In this document: positions 7,825-17,027 of the stretch, in pieces
Layout of the letters: the number at the start of each line of letters is the position of its first letter
Numbering within the stretch: the first letter of the stretch is position 1
NCBI RefSeq assembly: GCF_013408655.1
Contig: NZ_JACCBP010000001.1
Coordinates: 1,612,001-1,676,000 of the forward strand
Direction: 5' to 3'
Length of the DNA stretch: 64,000 bases
Origin: Pigmentiphaga litoralis
GTDB lineage: Bacteria > Pseudomonadota > Gammaproteobacteria > Burkholderiales > Burkholderiaceae_B
Program-made: the position numbers and the translations under genes
Notes under the pieces: model-generated
What the model was told of the DNA's origin: nothing
Seen by the model: only the letters and a program-made list of their open reading frames with translations
The model's database searches: none

Positions 7825-8811
7825 ATGACAGCCATTGCCAAACCCCTGCCGGTTCCGCCGGCCGCCACGCCGGCCACTTCGAAGGCGGGTCCCGCCACCG
7901 TCATCGATCTGCATCCGGATCTCGCATCTCGGTCGGCCGAGGCGCCCGTTGCGGTCTCGGCGGCTTCGGTCGCGAAAAAGCCCGTTGCTGCCGCGCCCGT
8001 GTCGGCTGCGGCGGCAGGCAGCAGCGTGTTCGCGGACCGCTTCCAGGCCGTCGTCAAGGCGCTGGCCGGTCCGGTCGCGGGCTTCGTGATGTTCATCCTG
8101 GTCTGGCAGGTCATCACGACCTTCGTGACCGAGATCCCCACGCCCGCCGTGACCTGGAAAGCGGCCGTGGTGCTGTTCTCGGATCCCTTCTACGTGGCCG
8201 GCCCGAACGACATGGGTATTGGCTGGAATGTGCTGGCGTCCTTGCAGCGCGTGGCGATCGGCTTTGGCCTGGCGGCCGTGGTCGGCATTCCGGTCGGCTT
8301 TGCCATCGGCCGCTTCAAGACGCTGAACGCCATGTTCTCGCCGGTCATCAGCCTGCTGCGTCCGGTGTCGCCGCTGGCCTGGCTGCCGCTTGGCCTGCTG
8401 CTGTTCAAGGCGGCCAACCTGGCCGCGATCTGGGCGATCTTCATCTGCTCGATCTGGCCCATGATCATCAACACGGCCGTTGGCGTGTCGCGGGTGCCGC
8501 AGGACTATATGAACGTGGCCCGTGTGTTGAACCTGTCGGAATGGAAAATCATCAAGAAGGTGCTGCTGCCTGCCGTCCTGCCCTACATGCTGACGGGCGT
8601 GCGCCTGTCGATCAGCACCGCCTGGCTCGTGATCGTCGCCGCGGAAATGCTGACCGGTGGTACGGGCATCGGCTTCTGGGTGTGGGACGAGTGGAACAAC
8701 CTGAAAGTCGAACACATCATCATCGCAATCTTCGTGATCGGCATTGTCGGCCTGCTGCTGGAAGTCGCACTGATGCAGCTCGCCAAACGTTTCACCTATT
8801 CGGCTGACTGA
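7825..8811 (+). CDS. nrtB: Nitrate ABC transporter permease
   Basis: A 328-residue inner-membrane permease of the NrtB/SsuC family. An unusual Ala/Pro-rich N-terminal tail of about 65 residues precedes about six membrane segments. The EAA loop region is visible around VPQDYMNVARVLNLSEWKIIKKVLLPAVLPYMLTG. The start is preceded by AGGAG (7813-7817). It sits 30 bases after nrtA and 13 bases before the ATPase gene, giving a three-gene operon. NrtB proteins are usually about 280 residues, so the tail is an extension; its function is unknown. Confidence 0.93.
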   Translation: MTAIAKPLPVPPAATPATSKAGPATVIDLHPDLASRSAEAPVAVSAASVAKKPVAAAPVSAAAAGSSVFADRFQAVVKALAGPVAGFVMFILVWQVITTFVTEIPTPAVTWKAAVVLFSDPFYVAGPNDMGIGWNVLASLQRVAIGFGLAAVVGIPVGFAIGRFKTLNAMFSPVISLLRPVSPLAWLPLGLLLFKAANLAAIWAIFICSIWPMIINTAVGVSRVPQDYMNVARVLNLSEWKIIKKVLLPAVLPYMLTGVRLSISTAWLVIVAAEMLTGGTGIGFWVWDEWNNLKVEHIIIAIFVIGIVGLLLEVALMQLAKRFTYSAD

Positions 8812-8824
8812 GCAAGGAATCGAC

Positions 8825-9628
8825 ATGGAAAAGTTCGTTCGTATCGAAAACGTCGGCCAGGTCTTCAAGACCAAGAAGGGTCCGTTCGTGGCACTGCGTG
8901 AAGTCAACCTGACGGTGGCGCGCGGCGAGTTCATTACCCTGATCGGCCATTCGGGCTGCGGCAAGTCGACCTTGCTCAACCTGATCGCCGGCCTGACACT
9001 CCCCACGTCCGGCGTGCTGCTGTGCGCCGAACGCGAGATCAACGGCCCCGGTCCGGATCGCGGCGTCGTGTTCCAGAACCATTCGCTGCTGCCCTGGCTG
9101 ACCTGCGCGCAGAACGTGGAACTGGGCGTGGAGCGCGTGTTTGGTGACAAGGAAAATCGCGTGCAGATCCGCGAGCGGGTGCGCGCCGCGCTGGAGCTGG
9201 TCGGCCTGACCCACGCGGAACACAAACACCCGCATGAAATTTCCGGCGGCATGAAGCAGCGCGTGGGCATTGCCCGGGCGCTGGCCATCGAACCGAAAGT
9301 GCTGCTGATGGACGAGCCCTTCGGCGCGCTGGATGCACTGACACGGGCGCACCTGCAAGATGAGCTGCTGAAGATCGTGGCCAAGACGCAAAGCACCGTG
9401 ATCATGGTGACGCACGATGTGGATGAAGCCGTGCTGCTGTCGGACCGCATCGTCATGCTGACCAACGGCCCGGCCGCCACCATTGGCGAAATTCAGGAAG
9501 TGAAGCTGGCCCGTCCGCGTGATCGCGTGGCGCTGGCCAATGAACCGGACTACCACGCGTGCAAGGCGGCCGTGGTGGAATTCCTGTATCGCAAGCAGGC
9601 GCATCCGGCCGCCAAGGAAGCGGCCTGA
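8825..9628 (+). CDS. nrtD: Nitrate ABC transporter ATP-binding protein
   Basis: A 267-residue ABC ATPase. Walker A GHSGCGKST is near residue 43, the Q-loop is in VVFQNHSLLPWL, the signature is ISGGMKQRVGIARA, Walker B is VLLMDEPFGALD, and the switch His is in MVTHDVDEA. It energises the permease encoded just upstream. It is the short single-domain NrtD/SsuB type, not the long NrtC fused to a substrate-binding-like domain. A small hairpin (AGCACG/CGTGCT, 9661-9681) follows but lacks a T-run. Confidence 0.94.
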   Translation: MEKFVRIENVGQVFKTKKGPFVALREVNLTVARGEFITLIGHSGCGKSTLLNLIAGLTLPTSGVLLCAEREINGPGPDRGVVFQNHSLLPWLTCAQNVELGVERVFGDKENRVQIRERVRAALELVGLTHAEHKHPHEISGGMKQRVGIARALAIEPKVLLMDEPFGALDALTRAHLQDELLKIVAKTQSTVIMVTHDVDEAVLLSDRIVMLTNGPAATIGEIQEVKLARPRDRVALANEPDYHACKAAVVEFLYRKQAHPAAKEAA

Positions 9629-9728
9629 TCACGGAATGACGGTGGCTGCATGATGGGCTGAGCACGGGTTGGCGTCGTGCTTCAAAACCGGCGCGGTTCG
9701 GAGTAGCATCCGGACTGCGCCTTTTTCA

Positions 9729-9804
9729 TGAGCGCGCTCAAATATGAACGGCGATCGGTGATTGATCGATTCCCGTTGTGAAGCGATCGTTTTTTCGCGC
9801 TTCA
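9729..9804. promoter_or_regulatory. Palindromes upstream of the Bug gene
   Basis: A perfect 12-base palindrome TGAGCGCGCTCA (9729-9740) and a stem-loop TGAAGCG/CGCTTCA (9779-9785/9798-9804, T-rich loop) lie in the 246-base gap before the binding-protein gene. They could be operator sites; no regulator gene adjoins them. Confidence 0.35.
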
Positions 9805-9874
9805 GTTGTGCGGGGGCCTCCCCTACTATTCGTGACGAAGTCATGCCATGACATGACCCTGATCGGAGACTCGC

Positions 9875-10846
9875 ATGACACTGACGCGCCTTGCCGCCGC
9901 ATTCGCCACCGTTGCCTTGTCCGCTGTTGCCTTTGGCGCCAGCGCGGACGACTACCCCAGCAAACCCATCCGTCTGGTCGTCGGCTTTACCGCCGGCGGC
10001 GGCAGCGACATCATCGCGCGCCTGGTGGCCGCCAAGATGTCCGAAGGGCTGAACCAGCGCGTGGTGGTCGAGAACCGCCCCGGCGCGCTGTCGATGATCG
10101 CCAGTGAACACGTGGCCAAGTCCGCGCCCGACGGCTACACCGTGCTGCTGGGTGCGACCGGGTCCATGGTCGTCAATCCGGCCGTGTATTCGTCCATGCG
10201 CTACGACACCGTGAAGGACTTTGTTCCGGTGTCGCTGATCGGCACCCTGCCCCTGGTACTGGCCGTGAACGCGAACGGCCCGGCGCGCACCGTGCCCGAA
10301 CTGATCAACTATGCCAAGGCCAATCCCGGCAAGGCCAATTATTCGTCGGCCGCGGCGCCTTTCCAGCTGGCTGCCGAACAGCTGAACCTGCAGGCCGGCA
10401 CGGCCTTCCAGAACATCTCGTACAAGGGCAGCACCGACGCCGTCAACGCCGTGATGGGCAACGACGTGCTGGCCACCTTTGCGGATCCCGTCGCCATCAC
10501 GGCCGGTCTGCAAAGCGGCAAGCTGCGCGCGCTGGCCGTCACGTCGGCCAAGGAAGATCCGTCGTTGCCCGGCGTGCCGACCTTCCAGCAACTGGGCATG
10601 CAGAACATGGACATGCGCCTGTGGCAGGGACTGCTGCTGCCCGCCGGTACACCGCCCGCCATCGTCAAGCGCCTGCAGGATGAAGTCGCGCGCGTCGTGG
10701 CCTTGCCCGAGGTCCGCACCAAGTTCGTGTCCTTCGGCCTGGAGCCGGTCAGCAACACGTCGGCCGAGTTTTCCCAGCAGATCGTGACCGACCTGGCGCG
10801 CTGGAGCGGCATTGCCAAGGCCGCCAACGTCAAGCTGGAAATGTGA
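9875..10846 (+). CDS. Bug-family tripartite tricarboxylate transporter substrate-binding protein (TctC)
   Basis: A 323-residue periplasmic binding protein. The Sec signal peptide is about residues 1-25 (cleavage near FGASA/DDYP), followed by the Bug hallmark YPSKPIRLVVGFTAGGGSDIIAR and, further on, SAAAPFQLAAEQ and ISYKGSTDAVNAV. Bug proteins bind carboxylates and other small acids and are expanded in Alcaligenaceae. No TctA/TctB membrane genes are adjacent, so it is an orphan binding protein. GGAG lies six bases before the ATG. The next two genes encode CoA-pathway enzymes, suggesting an aromatic or organic acid ligand (inference). Confidence 0.93.
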   Translation: MTLTRLAAAFATVALSAVAFGASADDYPSKPIRLVVGFTAGGGSDIIARLVAAKMSEGLNQRVVVENRPGALSMIASEHVAKSAPDGYTVLLGATGSMVVNPAVYSSMRYDTVKDFVPVSLIGTLPLVLAVNANGPARTVPELINYAKANPGKANYSSAAAPFQLAAEQLNLQAGTAFQNISYKGSTDAVNAVMGNDVLATFADPVAITAGLQSGKLRALAVTSAKEDPSLPGVPTFQQLGMQNMDMRLWQGLLLPAGTPPAIVKRLQDEVARVVALPEVRTKFVSFGLEPVSNTSAEFSQQIVTDLARWSGIAKAANVKLEM

Positions 10847-10854
10847 CGCGGCGC

Positions 10855-11538
10855 ATGACCGGTTCCCCCATCGACTTTTTCTTTGATCCCATCTCGCCCT
10901 ACGGCTATCTGGCGTCCACGCAGATCGAGGCGTTGGCCGCGCGGCATGGCCGGACCGTCGACTGGCGGCCGGTGCTGCTGAGTGTGACCGTGCTGCAGAT
11001 CATGGGCTTGAAGCCCGTGCCGCTCACTCCGCTAAAAGGCGATTACTCGCGTGACGACAAGCATCGGCTGGCCTCGCTCCTGGGTGTGCCGTTGTTGGAA
11101 CATGGGCTGGGAGGCTCGGTGTCGCCGATCAAGTCCCTGCGCCTGTTCATGGCCCTGAAGGCGCGGGATGCGAGCCTGGCCGCAAGGTACGCGCGGCGGC
11201 TGTGTGCGGCGCACTGGGCCGAAGGCCAGGACATCGGGGACGTGGGTGTGCTGATCCGCGTGGCCGAGTCCGTCGGCGTCGCCGCCGCGGACGTGCACGA
11301 CGCGCTGCATGACGAGGCGGTCAAGGCGTCCTTGCGCGCCGCCGTCGACGATGCCGTGGCGTTGGGGGTCTTTGGCGTGCCGACCTTTCGTGTCGACGAC
11401 CAGGTGATCTGGGGCGTGGACCGGCTGTGGATGCTGGAGCACTGGCTGACGGTGGGCGCGTGGACGCCGCGCGGTACGGATGCTGCCGACACCCCCGGGA
11501 CGACGTGGCCCGCTGCCCCCGGACACCCTGATTCCTAG
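10855..11538 (+). CDS. 2-hydroxychromene-2-carboxylate isomerase-like protein (DsbA/GST-kappa fold)
   Basis: A 227-residue thioredoxin-fold protein. The N-terminal PIDFFFDPISPYGYLAS contains the Ser that replaces the CXXC Cys in HCCA isomerases, and FGVPTF holds the cis-Pro loop. Family members isomerise ring-fission intermediates of naphthalene-type pathways with glutathione; the substrate here is unknown. Start set at the ATG because it aligns with family N-termini; a GTG at 10843 would overlap the previous stop codon. It lies 11 bases before the acyl-CoA ligase, so a shared transcript with the Bug gene is likely. Confidence 0.85.
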   Translation: MTGSPIDFFFDPISPYGYLASTQIEALAARHGRTVDWRPVLLSVTVLQIMGLKPVPLTPLKGDYSRDDKHRLASLLGVPLLEHGLGGSVSPIKSLRLFMALKARDASLAARYARRLCAAHWAEGQDIGDVGVLIRVAESVGVAAADVHDALHDEAVKASLRAAVDDAVALGVFGVPTFRVDDQVIWGVDRLWMLEHWLTVGAWTPRGTDAADTPGTTWPAAPGHPDS

Positions 11539-11549
11539 GACCGAACACG

Positions 11550-13163
11550 ATGACGCTTTCCGATGCCCTTCTGCAATTCGCCCGGCTCGATGCCCCGACC
11601 CTGCTGCAACAGCGCGCCCTGCAACGCGGCGCGCATCCCTTCCTGCATTGGGCGCCGTTTGATACGGCCGATGCCCGCACCTGGACCTATGCGCAGTTTG
11701 CCGATGAGGTCGCCCGGGTCGGCGCAGGCCTGCGCGCGCGCGGCGTGCAGCCCGGACAGCGGGTGCTCATGCATCTGGAAAACTGCCCCGAACTGCTGAT
11801 CACCTATTTTGCGTGCGCGCATATCGGCGCCATTTGCGTGCCAACCAACGCCATGGCCGCCGGGCCGGAGCTCACTTACATGGCCGAGCTGACCGAGGCA
11901 GTCGGCGCCGTCACGCAACCGCGTTTTGCCGCAAAGCTTGCCATCCATTGCCCGGACCTGACCTGGCTGGCCGTCACGTCCACCGATGCCGGCGTGCCCT
12001 GCGAACCCGGGACGGCGCCCGCGGCCTCCGACAGCTTTGACGGCTTGCGTGTGCACGAGCCCGCGCCCTTGCGTGCGCCCGATGCGTCGCAGCCTTTGTC
12101 CATCCTGTTCACCAGCGGCACCACGTCCCGGCCCAAGGGCGTGTTGTGGACCCATGCGAACGCCCTGTGGGCTGCCCGGCTGGGCGCGACGCAACAAGGC
12201 TTTCGCGCCGACGACATCGTGCAGGTCTTCCTGCCGCTATTTCATGTGGTGGGCCTGTCATGGTCGGTGTTGCCGACGCTGTGGGCCGGGGCCACGGTGG
12301 TGCTGCAACCCAAGTTCTCCGTCACGCACTACTGGCCGACGGCCCTGCAGTACCGGTCTAGCGTGGGCTCGCACGTCATCTTCAGCGGTAACGTGTTGGC
12401 CGGGCAACCGGTGCCCGCCGGCCATGCCTTCCGGCAGTGGTGCAACGCCCTGTCGCTGCCGCAACACGAAGCGATCTTTGGCGTAAAGGTGCAAGGCGCC
12501 TGGGGCATGACGGAAATGGTGGCCCAAGGCATCGTCGGCGACCTGTGGGCGCCACAGCGGCCGGGGTCCATCGGACGCCCGTCGGTGGGCTACGGCATCC
12601 GGATCGAAAATGACCGGGGCGACGCCTGCCGCCCTGGCGAGACGGGATCCTTGCTGGTCAAAGGCGTGCCAGGCGTCTCTATCTTTGCGGAATACTTCCG
12701 CAACCCCCAGGCCACCCGTGACGCCTTCGACGAAGAAGGCTACTTTCGCACCGGCGACAGCGTGATCCTGCATGACGACGGCAGCATCCAGTTCAGCGAC
12801 CGCAACAAGGACCTGATCAAGGTCGGTGGCGAGGGCGTGTCGGCGGCCGAGGTGGAGCGGGTGATCGCGGGCGTGGACGGCGTGGCGCAGGTGGCCGTGG
12901 TCAGCCGGCCGGACGCGTCATTGGGAGAAGTGGCCGTGGCCTATGTGATCCCGCGCTCGGGGGATGCCGTGCCTGCGGGCCTGGAAGCGCGCATTACCGA
13001 TACGTGCCGCCAGGATCTGGCCAAGTTCAAGGTGCCGCGCGCGGTGTACTTCGTCGAGGACTTCCCGCGCATCAGCGTCGGCAAGATCTCGAAGGTGAAG
13101 TTGCGCGAGATGGCGCGCGCGACTGTGGTGGAGCAACGGGACGAACAGCCGGCCCGGGTGTGA
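11550..13163 (+). CDS. AMP-dependent acyl-CoA synthetase/ligase
   Basis: A 537-residue ANL-superfamily enzyme forming an acyl-CoA through an acyl-adenylate. The phosphate-binding loop LFTSGTTSRPKG is near residue 187, the A5 motif GAWGMTEM near 315, the hinge YFRTGDS near 395, and the C-terminal catalytic Lys in RISVGKISKVKLRE near 512. Substrate class cannot be read from sequence. It is an ATP-dependent acyl-CoA ligase rather than a clear benzoate-CoA ligase. It may supply a CoA substrate to the oppositely oriented ring-degradation operon at 14-21 kb, but the separate transcription unit argues for caution. Confidence 0.9.
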   Translation: MTLSDALLQFARLDAPTLLQQRALQRGAHPFLHWAPFDTADARTWTYAQFADEVARVGAGLRARGVQPGQRVLMHLENCPELLITYFACAHIGAICVPTNAMAAGPELTYMAELTEAVGAVTQPRFAAKLAIHCPDLTWLAVTSTDAGVPCEPGTAPAASDSFDGLRVHEPAPLRAPDASQPLSILFTSGTTSRPKGVLWTHANALWAARLGATQQGFRADDIVQVFLPLFHVVGLSWSVLPTLWAGATVVLQPKFSVTHYWPTALQYRSSVGSHVIFSGNVLAGQPVPAGHAFRQWCNALSLPQHEAIFGVKVQGAWGMTEMVAQGIVGDLWAPQRPGSIGRPSVGYGIRIENDRGDACRPGETGSLLVKGVPGVSIFAEYFRNPQATRDAFDEEGYFRTGDSVILHDDGSIQFSDRNKDLIKVGGEGVSAAEVERVIAGVDGVAQVAVVSRPDASLGEVAVAYVIPRSGDAVPAGLEARITDTCRQDLAKFKVPRAVYFVEDFPRISVGKISKVKLREMARATVVEQRDEQPARV

Positions 13164-13283
13164 AGCGCAGGGGCAGGCTGGGGAGGACGGGGCCGGCCGG
13201 GGGAGGAAGGGGCCGGCTGTGCACCCAGGCTAGGCTGTGCACCCAGGTGCAGGCTTTGGTTATGGGCCGGCGGGCGTGACGCC

Positions 13284-13490
13284 TTATCGGCCCAGCGGCG
13301 GTTCGATCCAGACGAACTGTTCGCCGCGCCGGATCATGCTCGCGACATCTTCGGCGGGCACGTCATAGTCCGAGCCCATCAGGCTGGCTTCGCCCGTGTC
13401 GCGGATATGGATGATGGATGGCGGATCGGATTCGATGTAGTACCAGTAGTAGCCTGGCTTCAGGTCGTGCGCGGGCGTGGTCATGGTCAT
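13284..13490 (-). CDS. Small hypothetical protein (68 residues)
   Basis: No family recognised. The sequence is acidic and aromatic-rich in its N-terminal half (YYWYYIESDPPSIIHIRDTG), with no signal peptide or membrane segment. AAGGA precedes the start. An alternative start six bases further in gives MTTPAHD. It is followed at 13561 on the same strand by another small gene, so the two may be co-transcribed. Confidence 0.6.
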   Translation of the reverse strand: MTMTTPAHDLKPGYYWYYIESDPPSIIHIRDTGEASLMGSDYDVPAEDVASMIRRGEQFVWIEPPLGR

Positions 13491-13560
13491 TCCTTGTCGT
13501 GGCGCCGTGGGGTGAGTATCGCGGTCGCTGTGCTGGCGCGTGCGTTGGCAACGTGCGCGG

Positions 13561-13800
13561 TCAGATCTCCAGGCCGCCCTTGCGGCCGTCGATCATGTCC
13601 ACACCATACGCGATGGCGTGGTCGATCGCTTCGCGTTCCGTCGGAAACGCGCCGAACGAGGCGAAGCGCTGGGTGCGCGTTTCGTCCACGCCGCGATAGC
13701 GCGACAGCAGCAATTGCGCGCCATAGGTGTTATCGGGCAACAGCTCGGCGCTGGGAGCAAGGTCATAGTCGCCGTGCATTACGATGCGGTCCCGGGTCAT
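13561..13800 (-). CDS. Small hypothetical protein (79 residues)
   Basis: No family recognised with certainty. It is a soluble protein with FGAFPTEREAIDHAIAYGVDMIDGR near the C-terminus, resembling small stress-type or DUF6566-like proteins in length only. A strong GAGGAG ribosome site sits just upstream of this ATG. A longer open frame to 13884 runs through degenerate repeats and lacks such a site, so the shorter form was chosen. Confidence 0.6.
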   Translation of the reverse strand: MTRDRIVMHGDYDLAPSAELLPDNTYGAQLLLSRYRGVDETRTQRFASFGAFPTEREAIDHAIAYGVDMIDGRKGGLEI

Positions 13801-13814
13801 GGCAGTCTCCTCGT

Positions 13815-13935
13815 TGAGGTGTCCGGTCGTGGTGTGGCCAGTCGTGGTTGGCCAGTCGTGGTCGTTCCTGTCGCGGTGGTCCACTCGTAGCGGTCCAGTC
13901 GTGGTGGTCCGGTCTTGGTGGTCCCGTCGTGGCGT
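13815..13935. repeat. Degenerate GT-rich repeats in a 350-base gene-free stretch
   Basis: Imperfect copies of a short motif around GTCGTGGTGGTCC recur across about 120 bases upstream of the 79-residue gene. They fall within the gene-free interval 13801-14150. Nothing else convincing was seen in that interval; open frames there are repeat-derived or antisense shadows. Confidence 0.5.
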
Positions 13936-14150
13936 TCACTCGACTATACCGGCTGGCCTGCTCTGGTCTGCCGACGCAGGCACCCAGCCTGTATCCAACT
14001 GCGAACACCTCAGCCGTCCGTTACGCCTTGATGCGCAAAGCCGTCGGAAACAGGTCAAAGCCCCGCTTCTTCACCACCTTCGCGGCGCCTGCCACCTTCC
14101 GACCTGAACGGCGCCCCGTCACCTTTCCAGCCTGCACGGCGCCCGGATGC

Positions 14151-14573
14151 TTATGCCTCGTCGGGCACCATCGCGGTGACTTCGATTTCCACCTGCGCGC
14201 GGTCCTCGATCAGGTCGGCCACCTGCACGGCCGTCATGGTCGGAAAGTGTCGGCCGATGATCTCGCGATAGGCCTTGCCGATTTCCGGGTACGCCGCCAC
14301 GTACGTCTTCTTGTCCTTCACATACCAGGTCATCCGGACCATATGTTCCGGGCCCGCCTTGGCCTCGGCCAGCGTGGCGACGATGTTGCGCAGCGCCTGC
14401 GCCACCTGACCAACAAAGTCATCCGTCTGGAACACGCCATCGGCGTCCCAACCGATCATGCCGCTGACAAACACCATGCGGCCCGACGCAGTCATGCCGT
14501 TGGAATACCCCTTGGGGCGCGGCCAGCCTTCAGGCTGGAGAACGTCGATGAAGCTGCTGGATGGGGTGCTCAT
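14151..14573 (-). CDS. RidA/YjgF/UK114 family protein
   Basis: A 140-residue Rid protein. Family features are the GYSNGMTASGRMVFVSGMIGWD segment, TDDFVGQVAQALRNI, and the C-terminal VQVADLIEDRAQVEIEVTAMV. Rid proteins hydrolyse reactive enamine/imine intermediates, and some act as ring-fission deaminases. It is the last gene of the - strand operon containing the fused monooxygenase. A role in deaminating an amino-ring intermediate would suit an aminobenzoyl-CoA pathway (inference). The spacer to the preceding gene is 150 bases and contains a tandem duplication. Confidence 0.88.
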   Translation of the reverse strand: MSTPSSSFIDVLQPEGWPRPKGYSNGMTASGRMVFVSGMIGWDADGVFQTDDFVGQVAQALRNIVATLAEAKAGPEHMVRMTWYVKDKKTYVAAYPEIGKAYREIIGRHFPTMTAVQVADLIEDRAQVEIEVTAMVPDEA

Positions 14574-14614
14574 GGGAATCCTGGTGAAATGAGGGTTCGG
14601 CTGCGGCGTGGCCG

Positions 14615-14666
14615 GATCAGGCCATACCGCAGGTACATTCGATCAGGCCACACCGTGGGTGCATTC
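14615..14666. repeat. 26-bp tandem duplication
   Basis: Two adjacent 26-base units (14615-14640, 14641-14666) beginning GATCAGGCCA and ending CATTC, with 22 of 26 positions identical. They lie in the spacer between the acyl-CoA dehydrogenase and RidA genes. A hexamer-like GTTGCG run follows at about 14695. Confidence 0.75.
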
Positions 14667-14722
14667 GTTTGCGGGTGGCGAAAAGGCTGAGGTTGCGGTT
14701 GCAGGTGCGGTTGCGGACGCGC

Positions 14723-15898
14723 TTACGCTGCCGGTGCGGGCAAGGCGCGCAGCAACTCCCGCGCGATAATCAACTGCTGGACCTCGGTCGCGCCTTCGTA
14801 GATACGCAAGGCCCGGATCTCGCGATACAGCCGCTCGACCGGATGGTCGCTCACCACCCCCATGCCGCCGAACAATTGCACCGCGCCATCAATCACACGC
14901 TGTGCCGTTTCGGTGGCGGTCATCTTGGCCATGGCCGCTTCCTTCGTCACCTTCTGTCCGCGATCCCGCATCCATGCGGCGCGGTAGGTCAGCAAGGCCG
15001 CTGCGTCGATGCCAGTCGCCATCTCGGCCAGCTTGGCCTGCGTCAACTGGAAGTCCGCCAGGGTCTGGTTGAACATGCGGCGCTGGGTCGCGCGCTGCAG
15101 ACCTTCGTCCAGCGCGCGCCGCGCAAAGCCCAGCGCCGCGGCCGCCACCGACGTGCGGAACACGTCCAGCGTCGACATCGCGATCTTGAAGCCCTGCCCC
15201 GATTCGCCAATGCGGTGCGACACCGGGACACGGCACTGCTCGAACCGCAGCCGGGCCAGCGGATGGGGCGCGATGACCTCGATGCGTTCGGCAATGGTCA
15301 GCCCGGGCGTAGCGGCCGGCACCAGAAAGGCCGACAGGCCACGAGACCCCGGTGCGTCGCCCGTGCGGGCAAACACCACGTAGAAGTCAGCGATGCCGCC
15401 ATTCGAAATCCACGTCTTCTCGCCATTCAGCACATAGTGATCGCCGTCCAGCGTGGCCGCGCACGACATCGCCGCTACGTCGGACCCAGCATCGGGTTCC
15501 GACAAGGCGAACGCTGCAATGGCGTCGCCACTGGCCACCCGGGTCAGCCACTCGGCCTTTTGCGCGTCGGTGCCGAACAGGCTGATGGCGCCCGAGCCCA
15601 GGCCCTGCATGGCAAAGGCAAAGTCGGCCAGACCTGCGTGGCGCGCAAGCGTCTCGCGGATCAGGCAAATCGCGCGGGTGTCGATCACGTCCTGATGGCC
15701 GCCATGCGCGGTTCCGCCGATCGCGTGCCCCAGCCAGCCGGCATCCCCCAACTGACGCACCAGCGCACGGCAGGCCGCGTCAACATCGCGGCCATGGACC
15801 TCGGCAATGTGTTCGGTGGCCCACGCATCCAGCTGCGTTGCCAACGCACGGTGCCGGTCTTCAAAGAACGGCCAATCGAGATAGGTGGTATCGGCCAT
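14723..15898 (-). CDS. Acyl-CoA dehydrogenase
   Basis: A 391-residue FAD acyl-CoA dehydrogenase of usual length. Visible features are [19 protein letters not shown] (FAD/substrate region), [18 protein letters not shown], and the C-terminal catalytic Glu in [18 protein letters not shown]. It introduces a 2,3 double bond into an acyl-CoA and passes electrons to ETF. The start is the ATG two bases after the stop of the upstream hydratase gene, so the pair is probably translationally coupled. Context suggests action on an alicyclic CoA ester made after ring reduction; the substrate is not determinable. Confidence 0.93.
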   Translation of the reverse strand: MADTTYLDWPFFEDRHRALATQLDAWATEHIAEVHGRDVDAACRALVRQLGDAGWLGHAIGGTAHGGHQDVIDTRAICLIRETLARHAGLADFAFAMQGLGSGAISLFGTDAQKAEWLTRVASGDAIAAFALSEPDAGSDVAAMSCAATLDGDHYVLNGEKTWISNGGIADFYVVFARTGDAPGSRGLSAFLVPAATPGLTIAERIEVIAPHPLARLRFEQCRVPVSHRIGESGQGFKIAMSTLDVFRTSVAAAALGFARRALDEGLQRATQRRMFNQTLADFQLTQAKLAEMATGIDAAALLTYRAAWMRDRGQKVTKEAAMAKMTATETAQRVIDGAVQLFGGMGVVSDHPVERLYREIRALRIYEGATEVQQLIIARELLRALPAPAA

Positions 15899-15900
15899 GG

Positions 15901-16755
15901 TCAATCGCCCTCGAACACCGGACGCTGCTTGCCCACAAAGGCGTGGTAGGCGCGATGGAAATCGTTGGTGGCCATGCAGATCGCCTGGGCCTGCGCTTCT
16001 GCCTCGATGGCTTCCGACACACCCATATTCCATTCCTGCTGCAGCATGCGCTTGGTCATGCCATGCGCAAAGGTCGGTCCGGCCACCAGGTCCTTGGCCA
16101 GCCGCAGCGCGTCATCGCGCAGCACGTCCGGTTCGCACAGGCGATTGAAGAAGCCCCAGCGTTCGCCCTCGTCACCCGTGAACGAGCGGCCCGTGTACAG
16201 CAGTTCCGAGGCACGGCCCTGCCCGATCACCCGCGGCAACAAGGCGCACGCGCCCATGTCGCAACCGGCCAACCCCACCCGGGTGAACAGGAACGCCGTC
16301 TTGCTGCGCGCCGTGGCCAGCCGCATATCGGACGCCAGCGCCAGGATCGCGCCCGCGCCCGCGCACACGCCATCGACGGCCGCGATGATCGGCTGCGGGC
16401 AGGCACGCATCGCCTTGACCACGTCCCCCGTCATGCGGGTAAAGGCGAGCAAGGACGGCATGTCGAGTTTCGTCAGCGGCCCGATGATTTCGTGCACGTC
16501 ACCGCCCGAGCAGAAGTTGTCGCCCGCGCCATGGATCACCACGGCATGCACGTCTTCGGCATAGGCCAGCGCCAGGAACAGATCCCGCAGCTCGGCGTAG
16601 GAATCGAACGTCAGCGGATTCTTGCGGTCCGGACGATTCAACGTCAGCGTGGCAATGCCATCAGCCACCTCGAACAGCACGTGCCGCGCCTCGTAGTCAG
16701 CCAACGTCGTTGGCGCGCCGTGCAGCCGGCGGTTTTCACCCGGTAGGTAACGCAT
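15901..16755 (-). CDS. Enoyl-CoA hydratase/isomerase family protein
   Basis: A 284-residue crotonase. It has the N-terminal [22 protein letters not shown], the oxyanion-hole loop [11 protein letters not shown], and [22 protein letters not shown]. In the second catalytic region the sequence is [19 protein letters not shown]. The position of the crotonase Glu144 is not Glu, while an Asp sits where dienoyl-CoA isomerases carry theirs; a Glu aligned with Glu164 remains in ASELLYTG. It may therefore isomerise or hydrolyse rather than hydrate (inference). The upstream spacer holds an octamer array. Confidence 0.88.
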   Translation of the reverse strand: MRYLPGENRRLHGAPTTLADYEARHVLFEVADGIATLTLNRPDRKNPLTFDSYAELRDLFLALAYAEDVHAVVIHGAGDNFCSGGDVHEIIGPLTKLDMPSLLAFTRMTGDVVKAMRACPQPIIAAVDGVCAGAGAILALASDMRLATARSKTAFLFTRVGLAGCDMGACALLPRVIGQGRASELLYTGRSFTGDEGERWGFFNRLCEPDVLRDDALRLAKDLVAGPTFAHGMTKRMLQQEWNMGVSEAIEAEAQAQAICMATNDFHRAYHAFVGKQRPVFEGD

Positions 16756-16842
16756 GGTCAGCTCCGTGCGCTCGCCGGCTCGCGGCGCGCAAAAAAGTCG
16801 GTGGATCAGAGAGTCGGAATACAGGAAACAGGTATGGCGGTG

Positions 16843-16930
16843 ATGCGGTCATGCAGTGATGCGGTGATGCGGTGATGCGGTTATGCAGTGATGCGGTTAT
16901 GCAGTGATGCAGTGATGCAGTGATGCAGTG
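16843..16930. repeat. 8-bp tandem array (11 units)
   Basis: Eleven head-to-tail octamers of the form ATGCRGTN (mostly ATGCAGTG or ATGCGGTG) fill 88 bases. Further degenerate units continue to about 17020. The array lies in the 272-base spacer between the hydratase gene start and the MarR gene on the - strand. An octamer unit is not a multiple of three, so copy-number changes would alter promoter or leader spacing. Confidence 0.9.
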
Positions 16931-17027
16931 CTACGGCGATGCGACCATGCGTTCGACGAATGTGCCGGCCACGCCGACGGGGCGACGTCATGCGGTGATA
17001 CGGCGATGCATTCACCGTATGCTTCGT

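Noticed and set aside
6334..9483. 1049-codon open frame on the - strand across the nitrate transporter genes
   Set aside because: It is antisense to three clear ABC transporter genes; it arises from GC-biased codon use and resembles no protein family.
13848..14690. 280-codon + strand frame between small genes and RidA
   Set aside because: Runs through degenerate repeats and antisense to RidA, which is a convincing family member.
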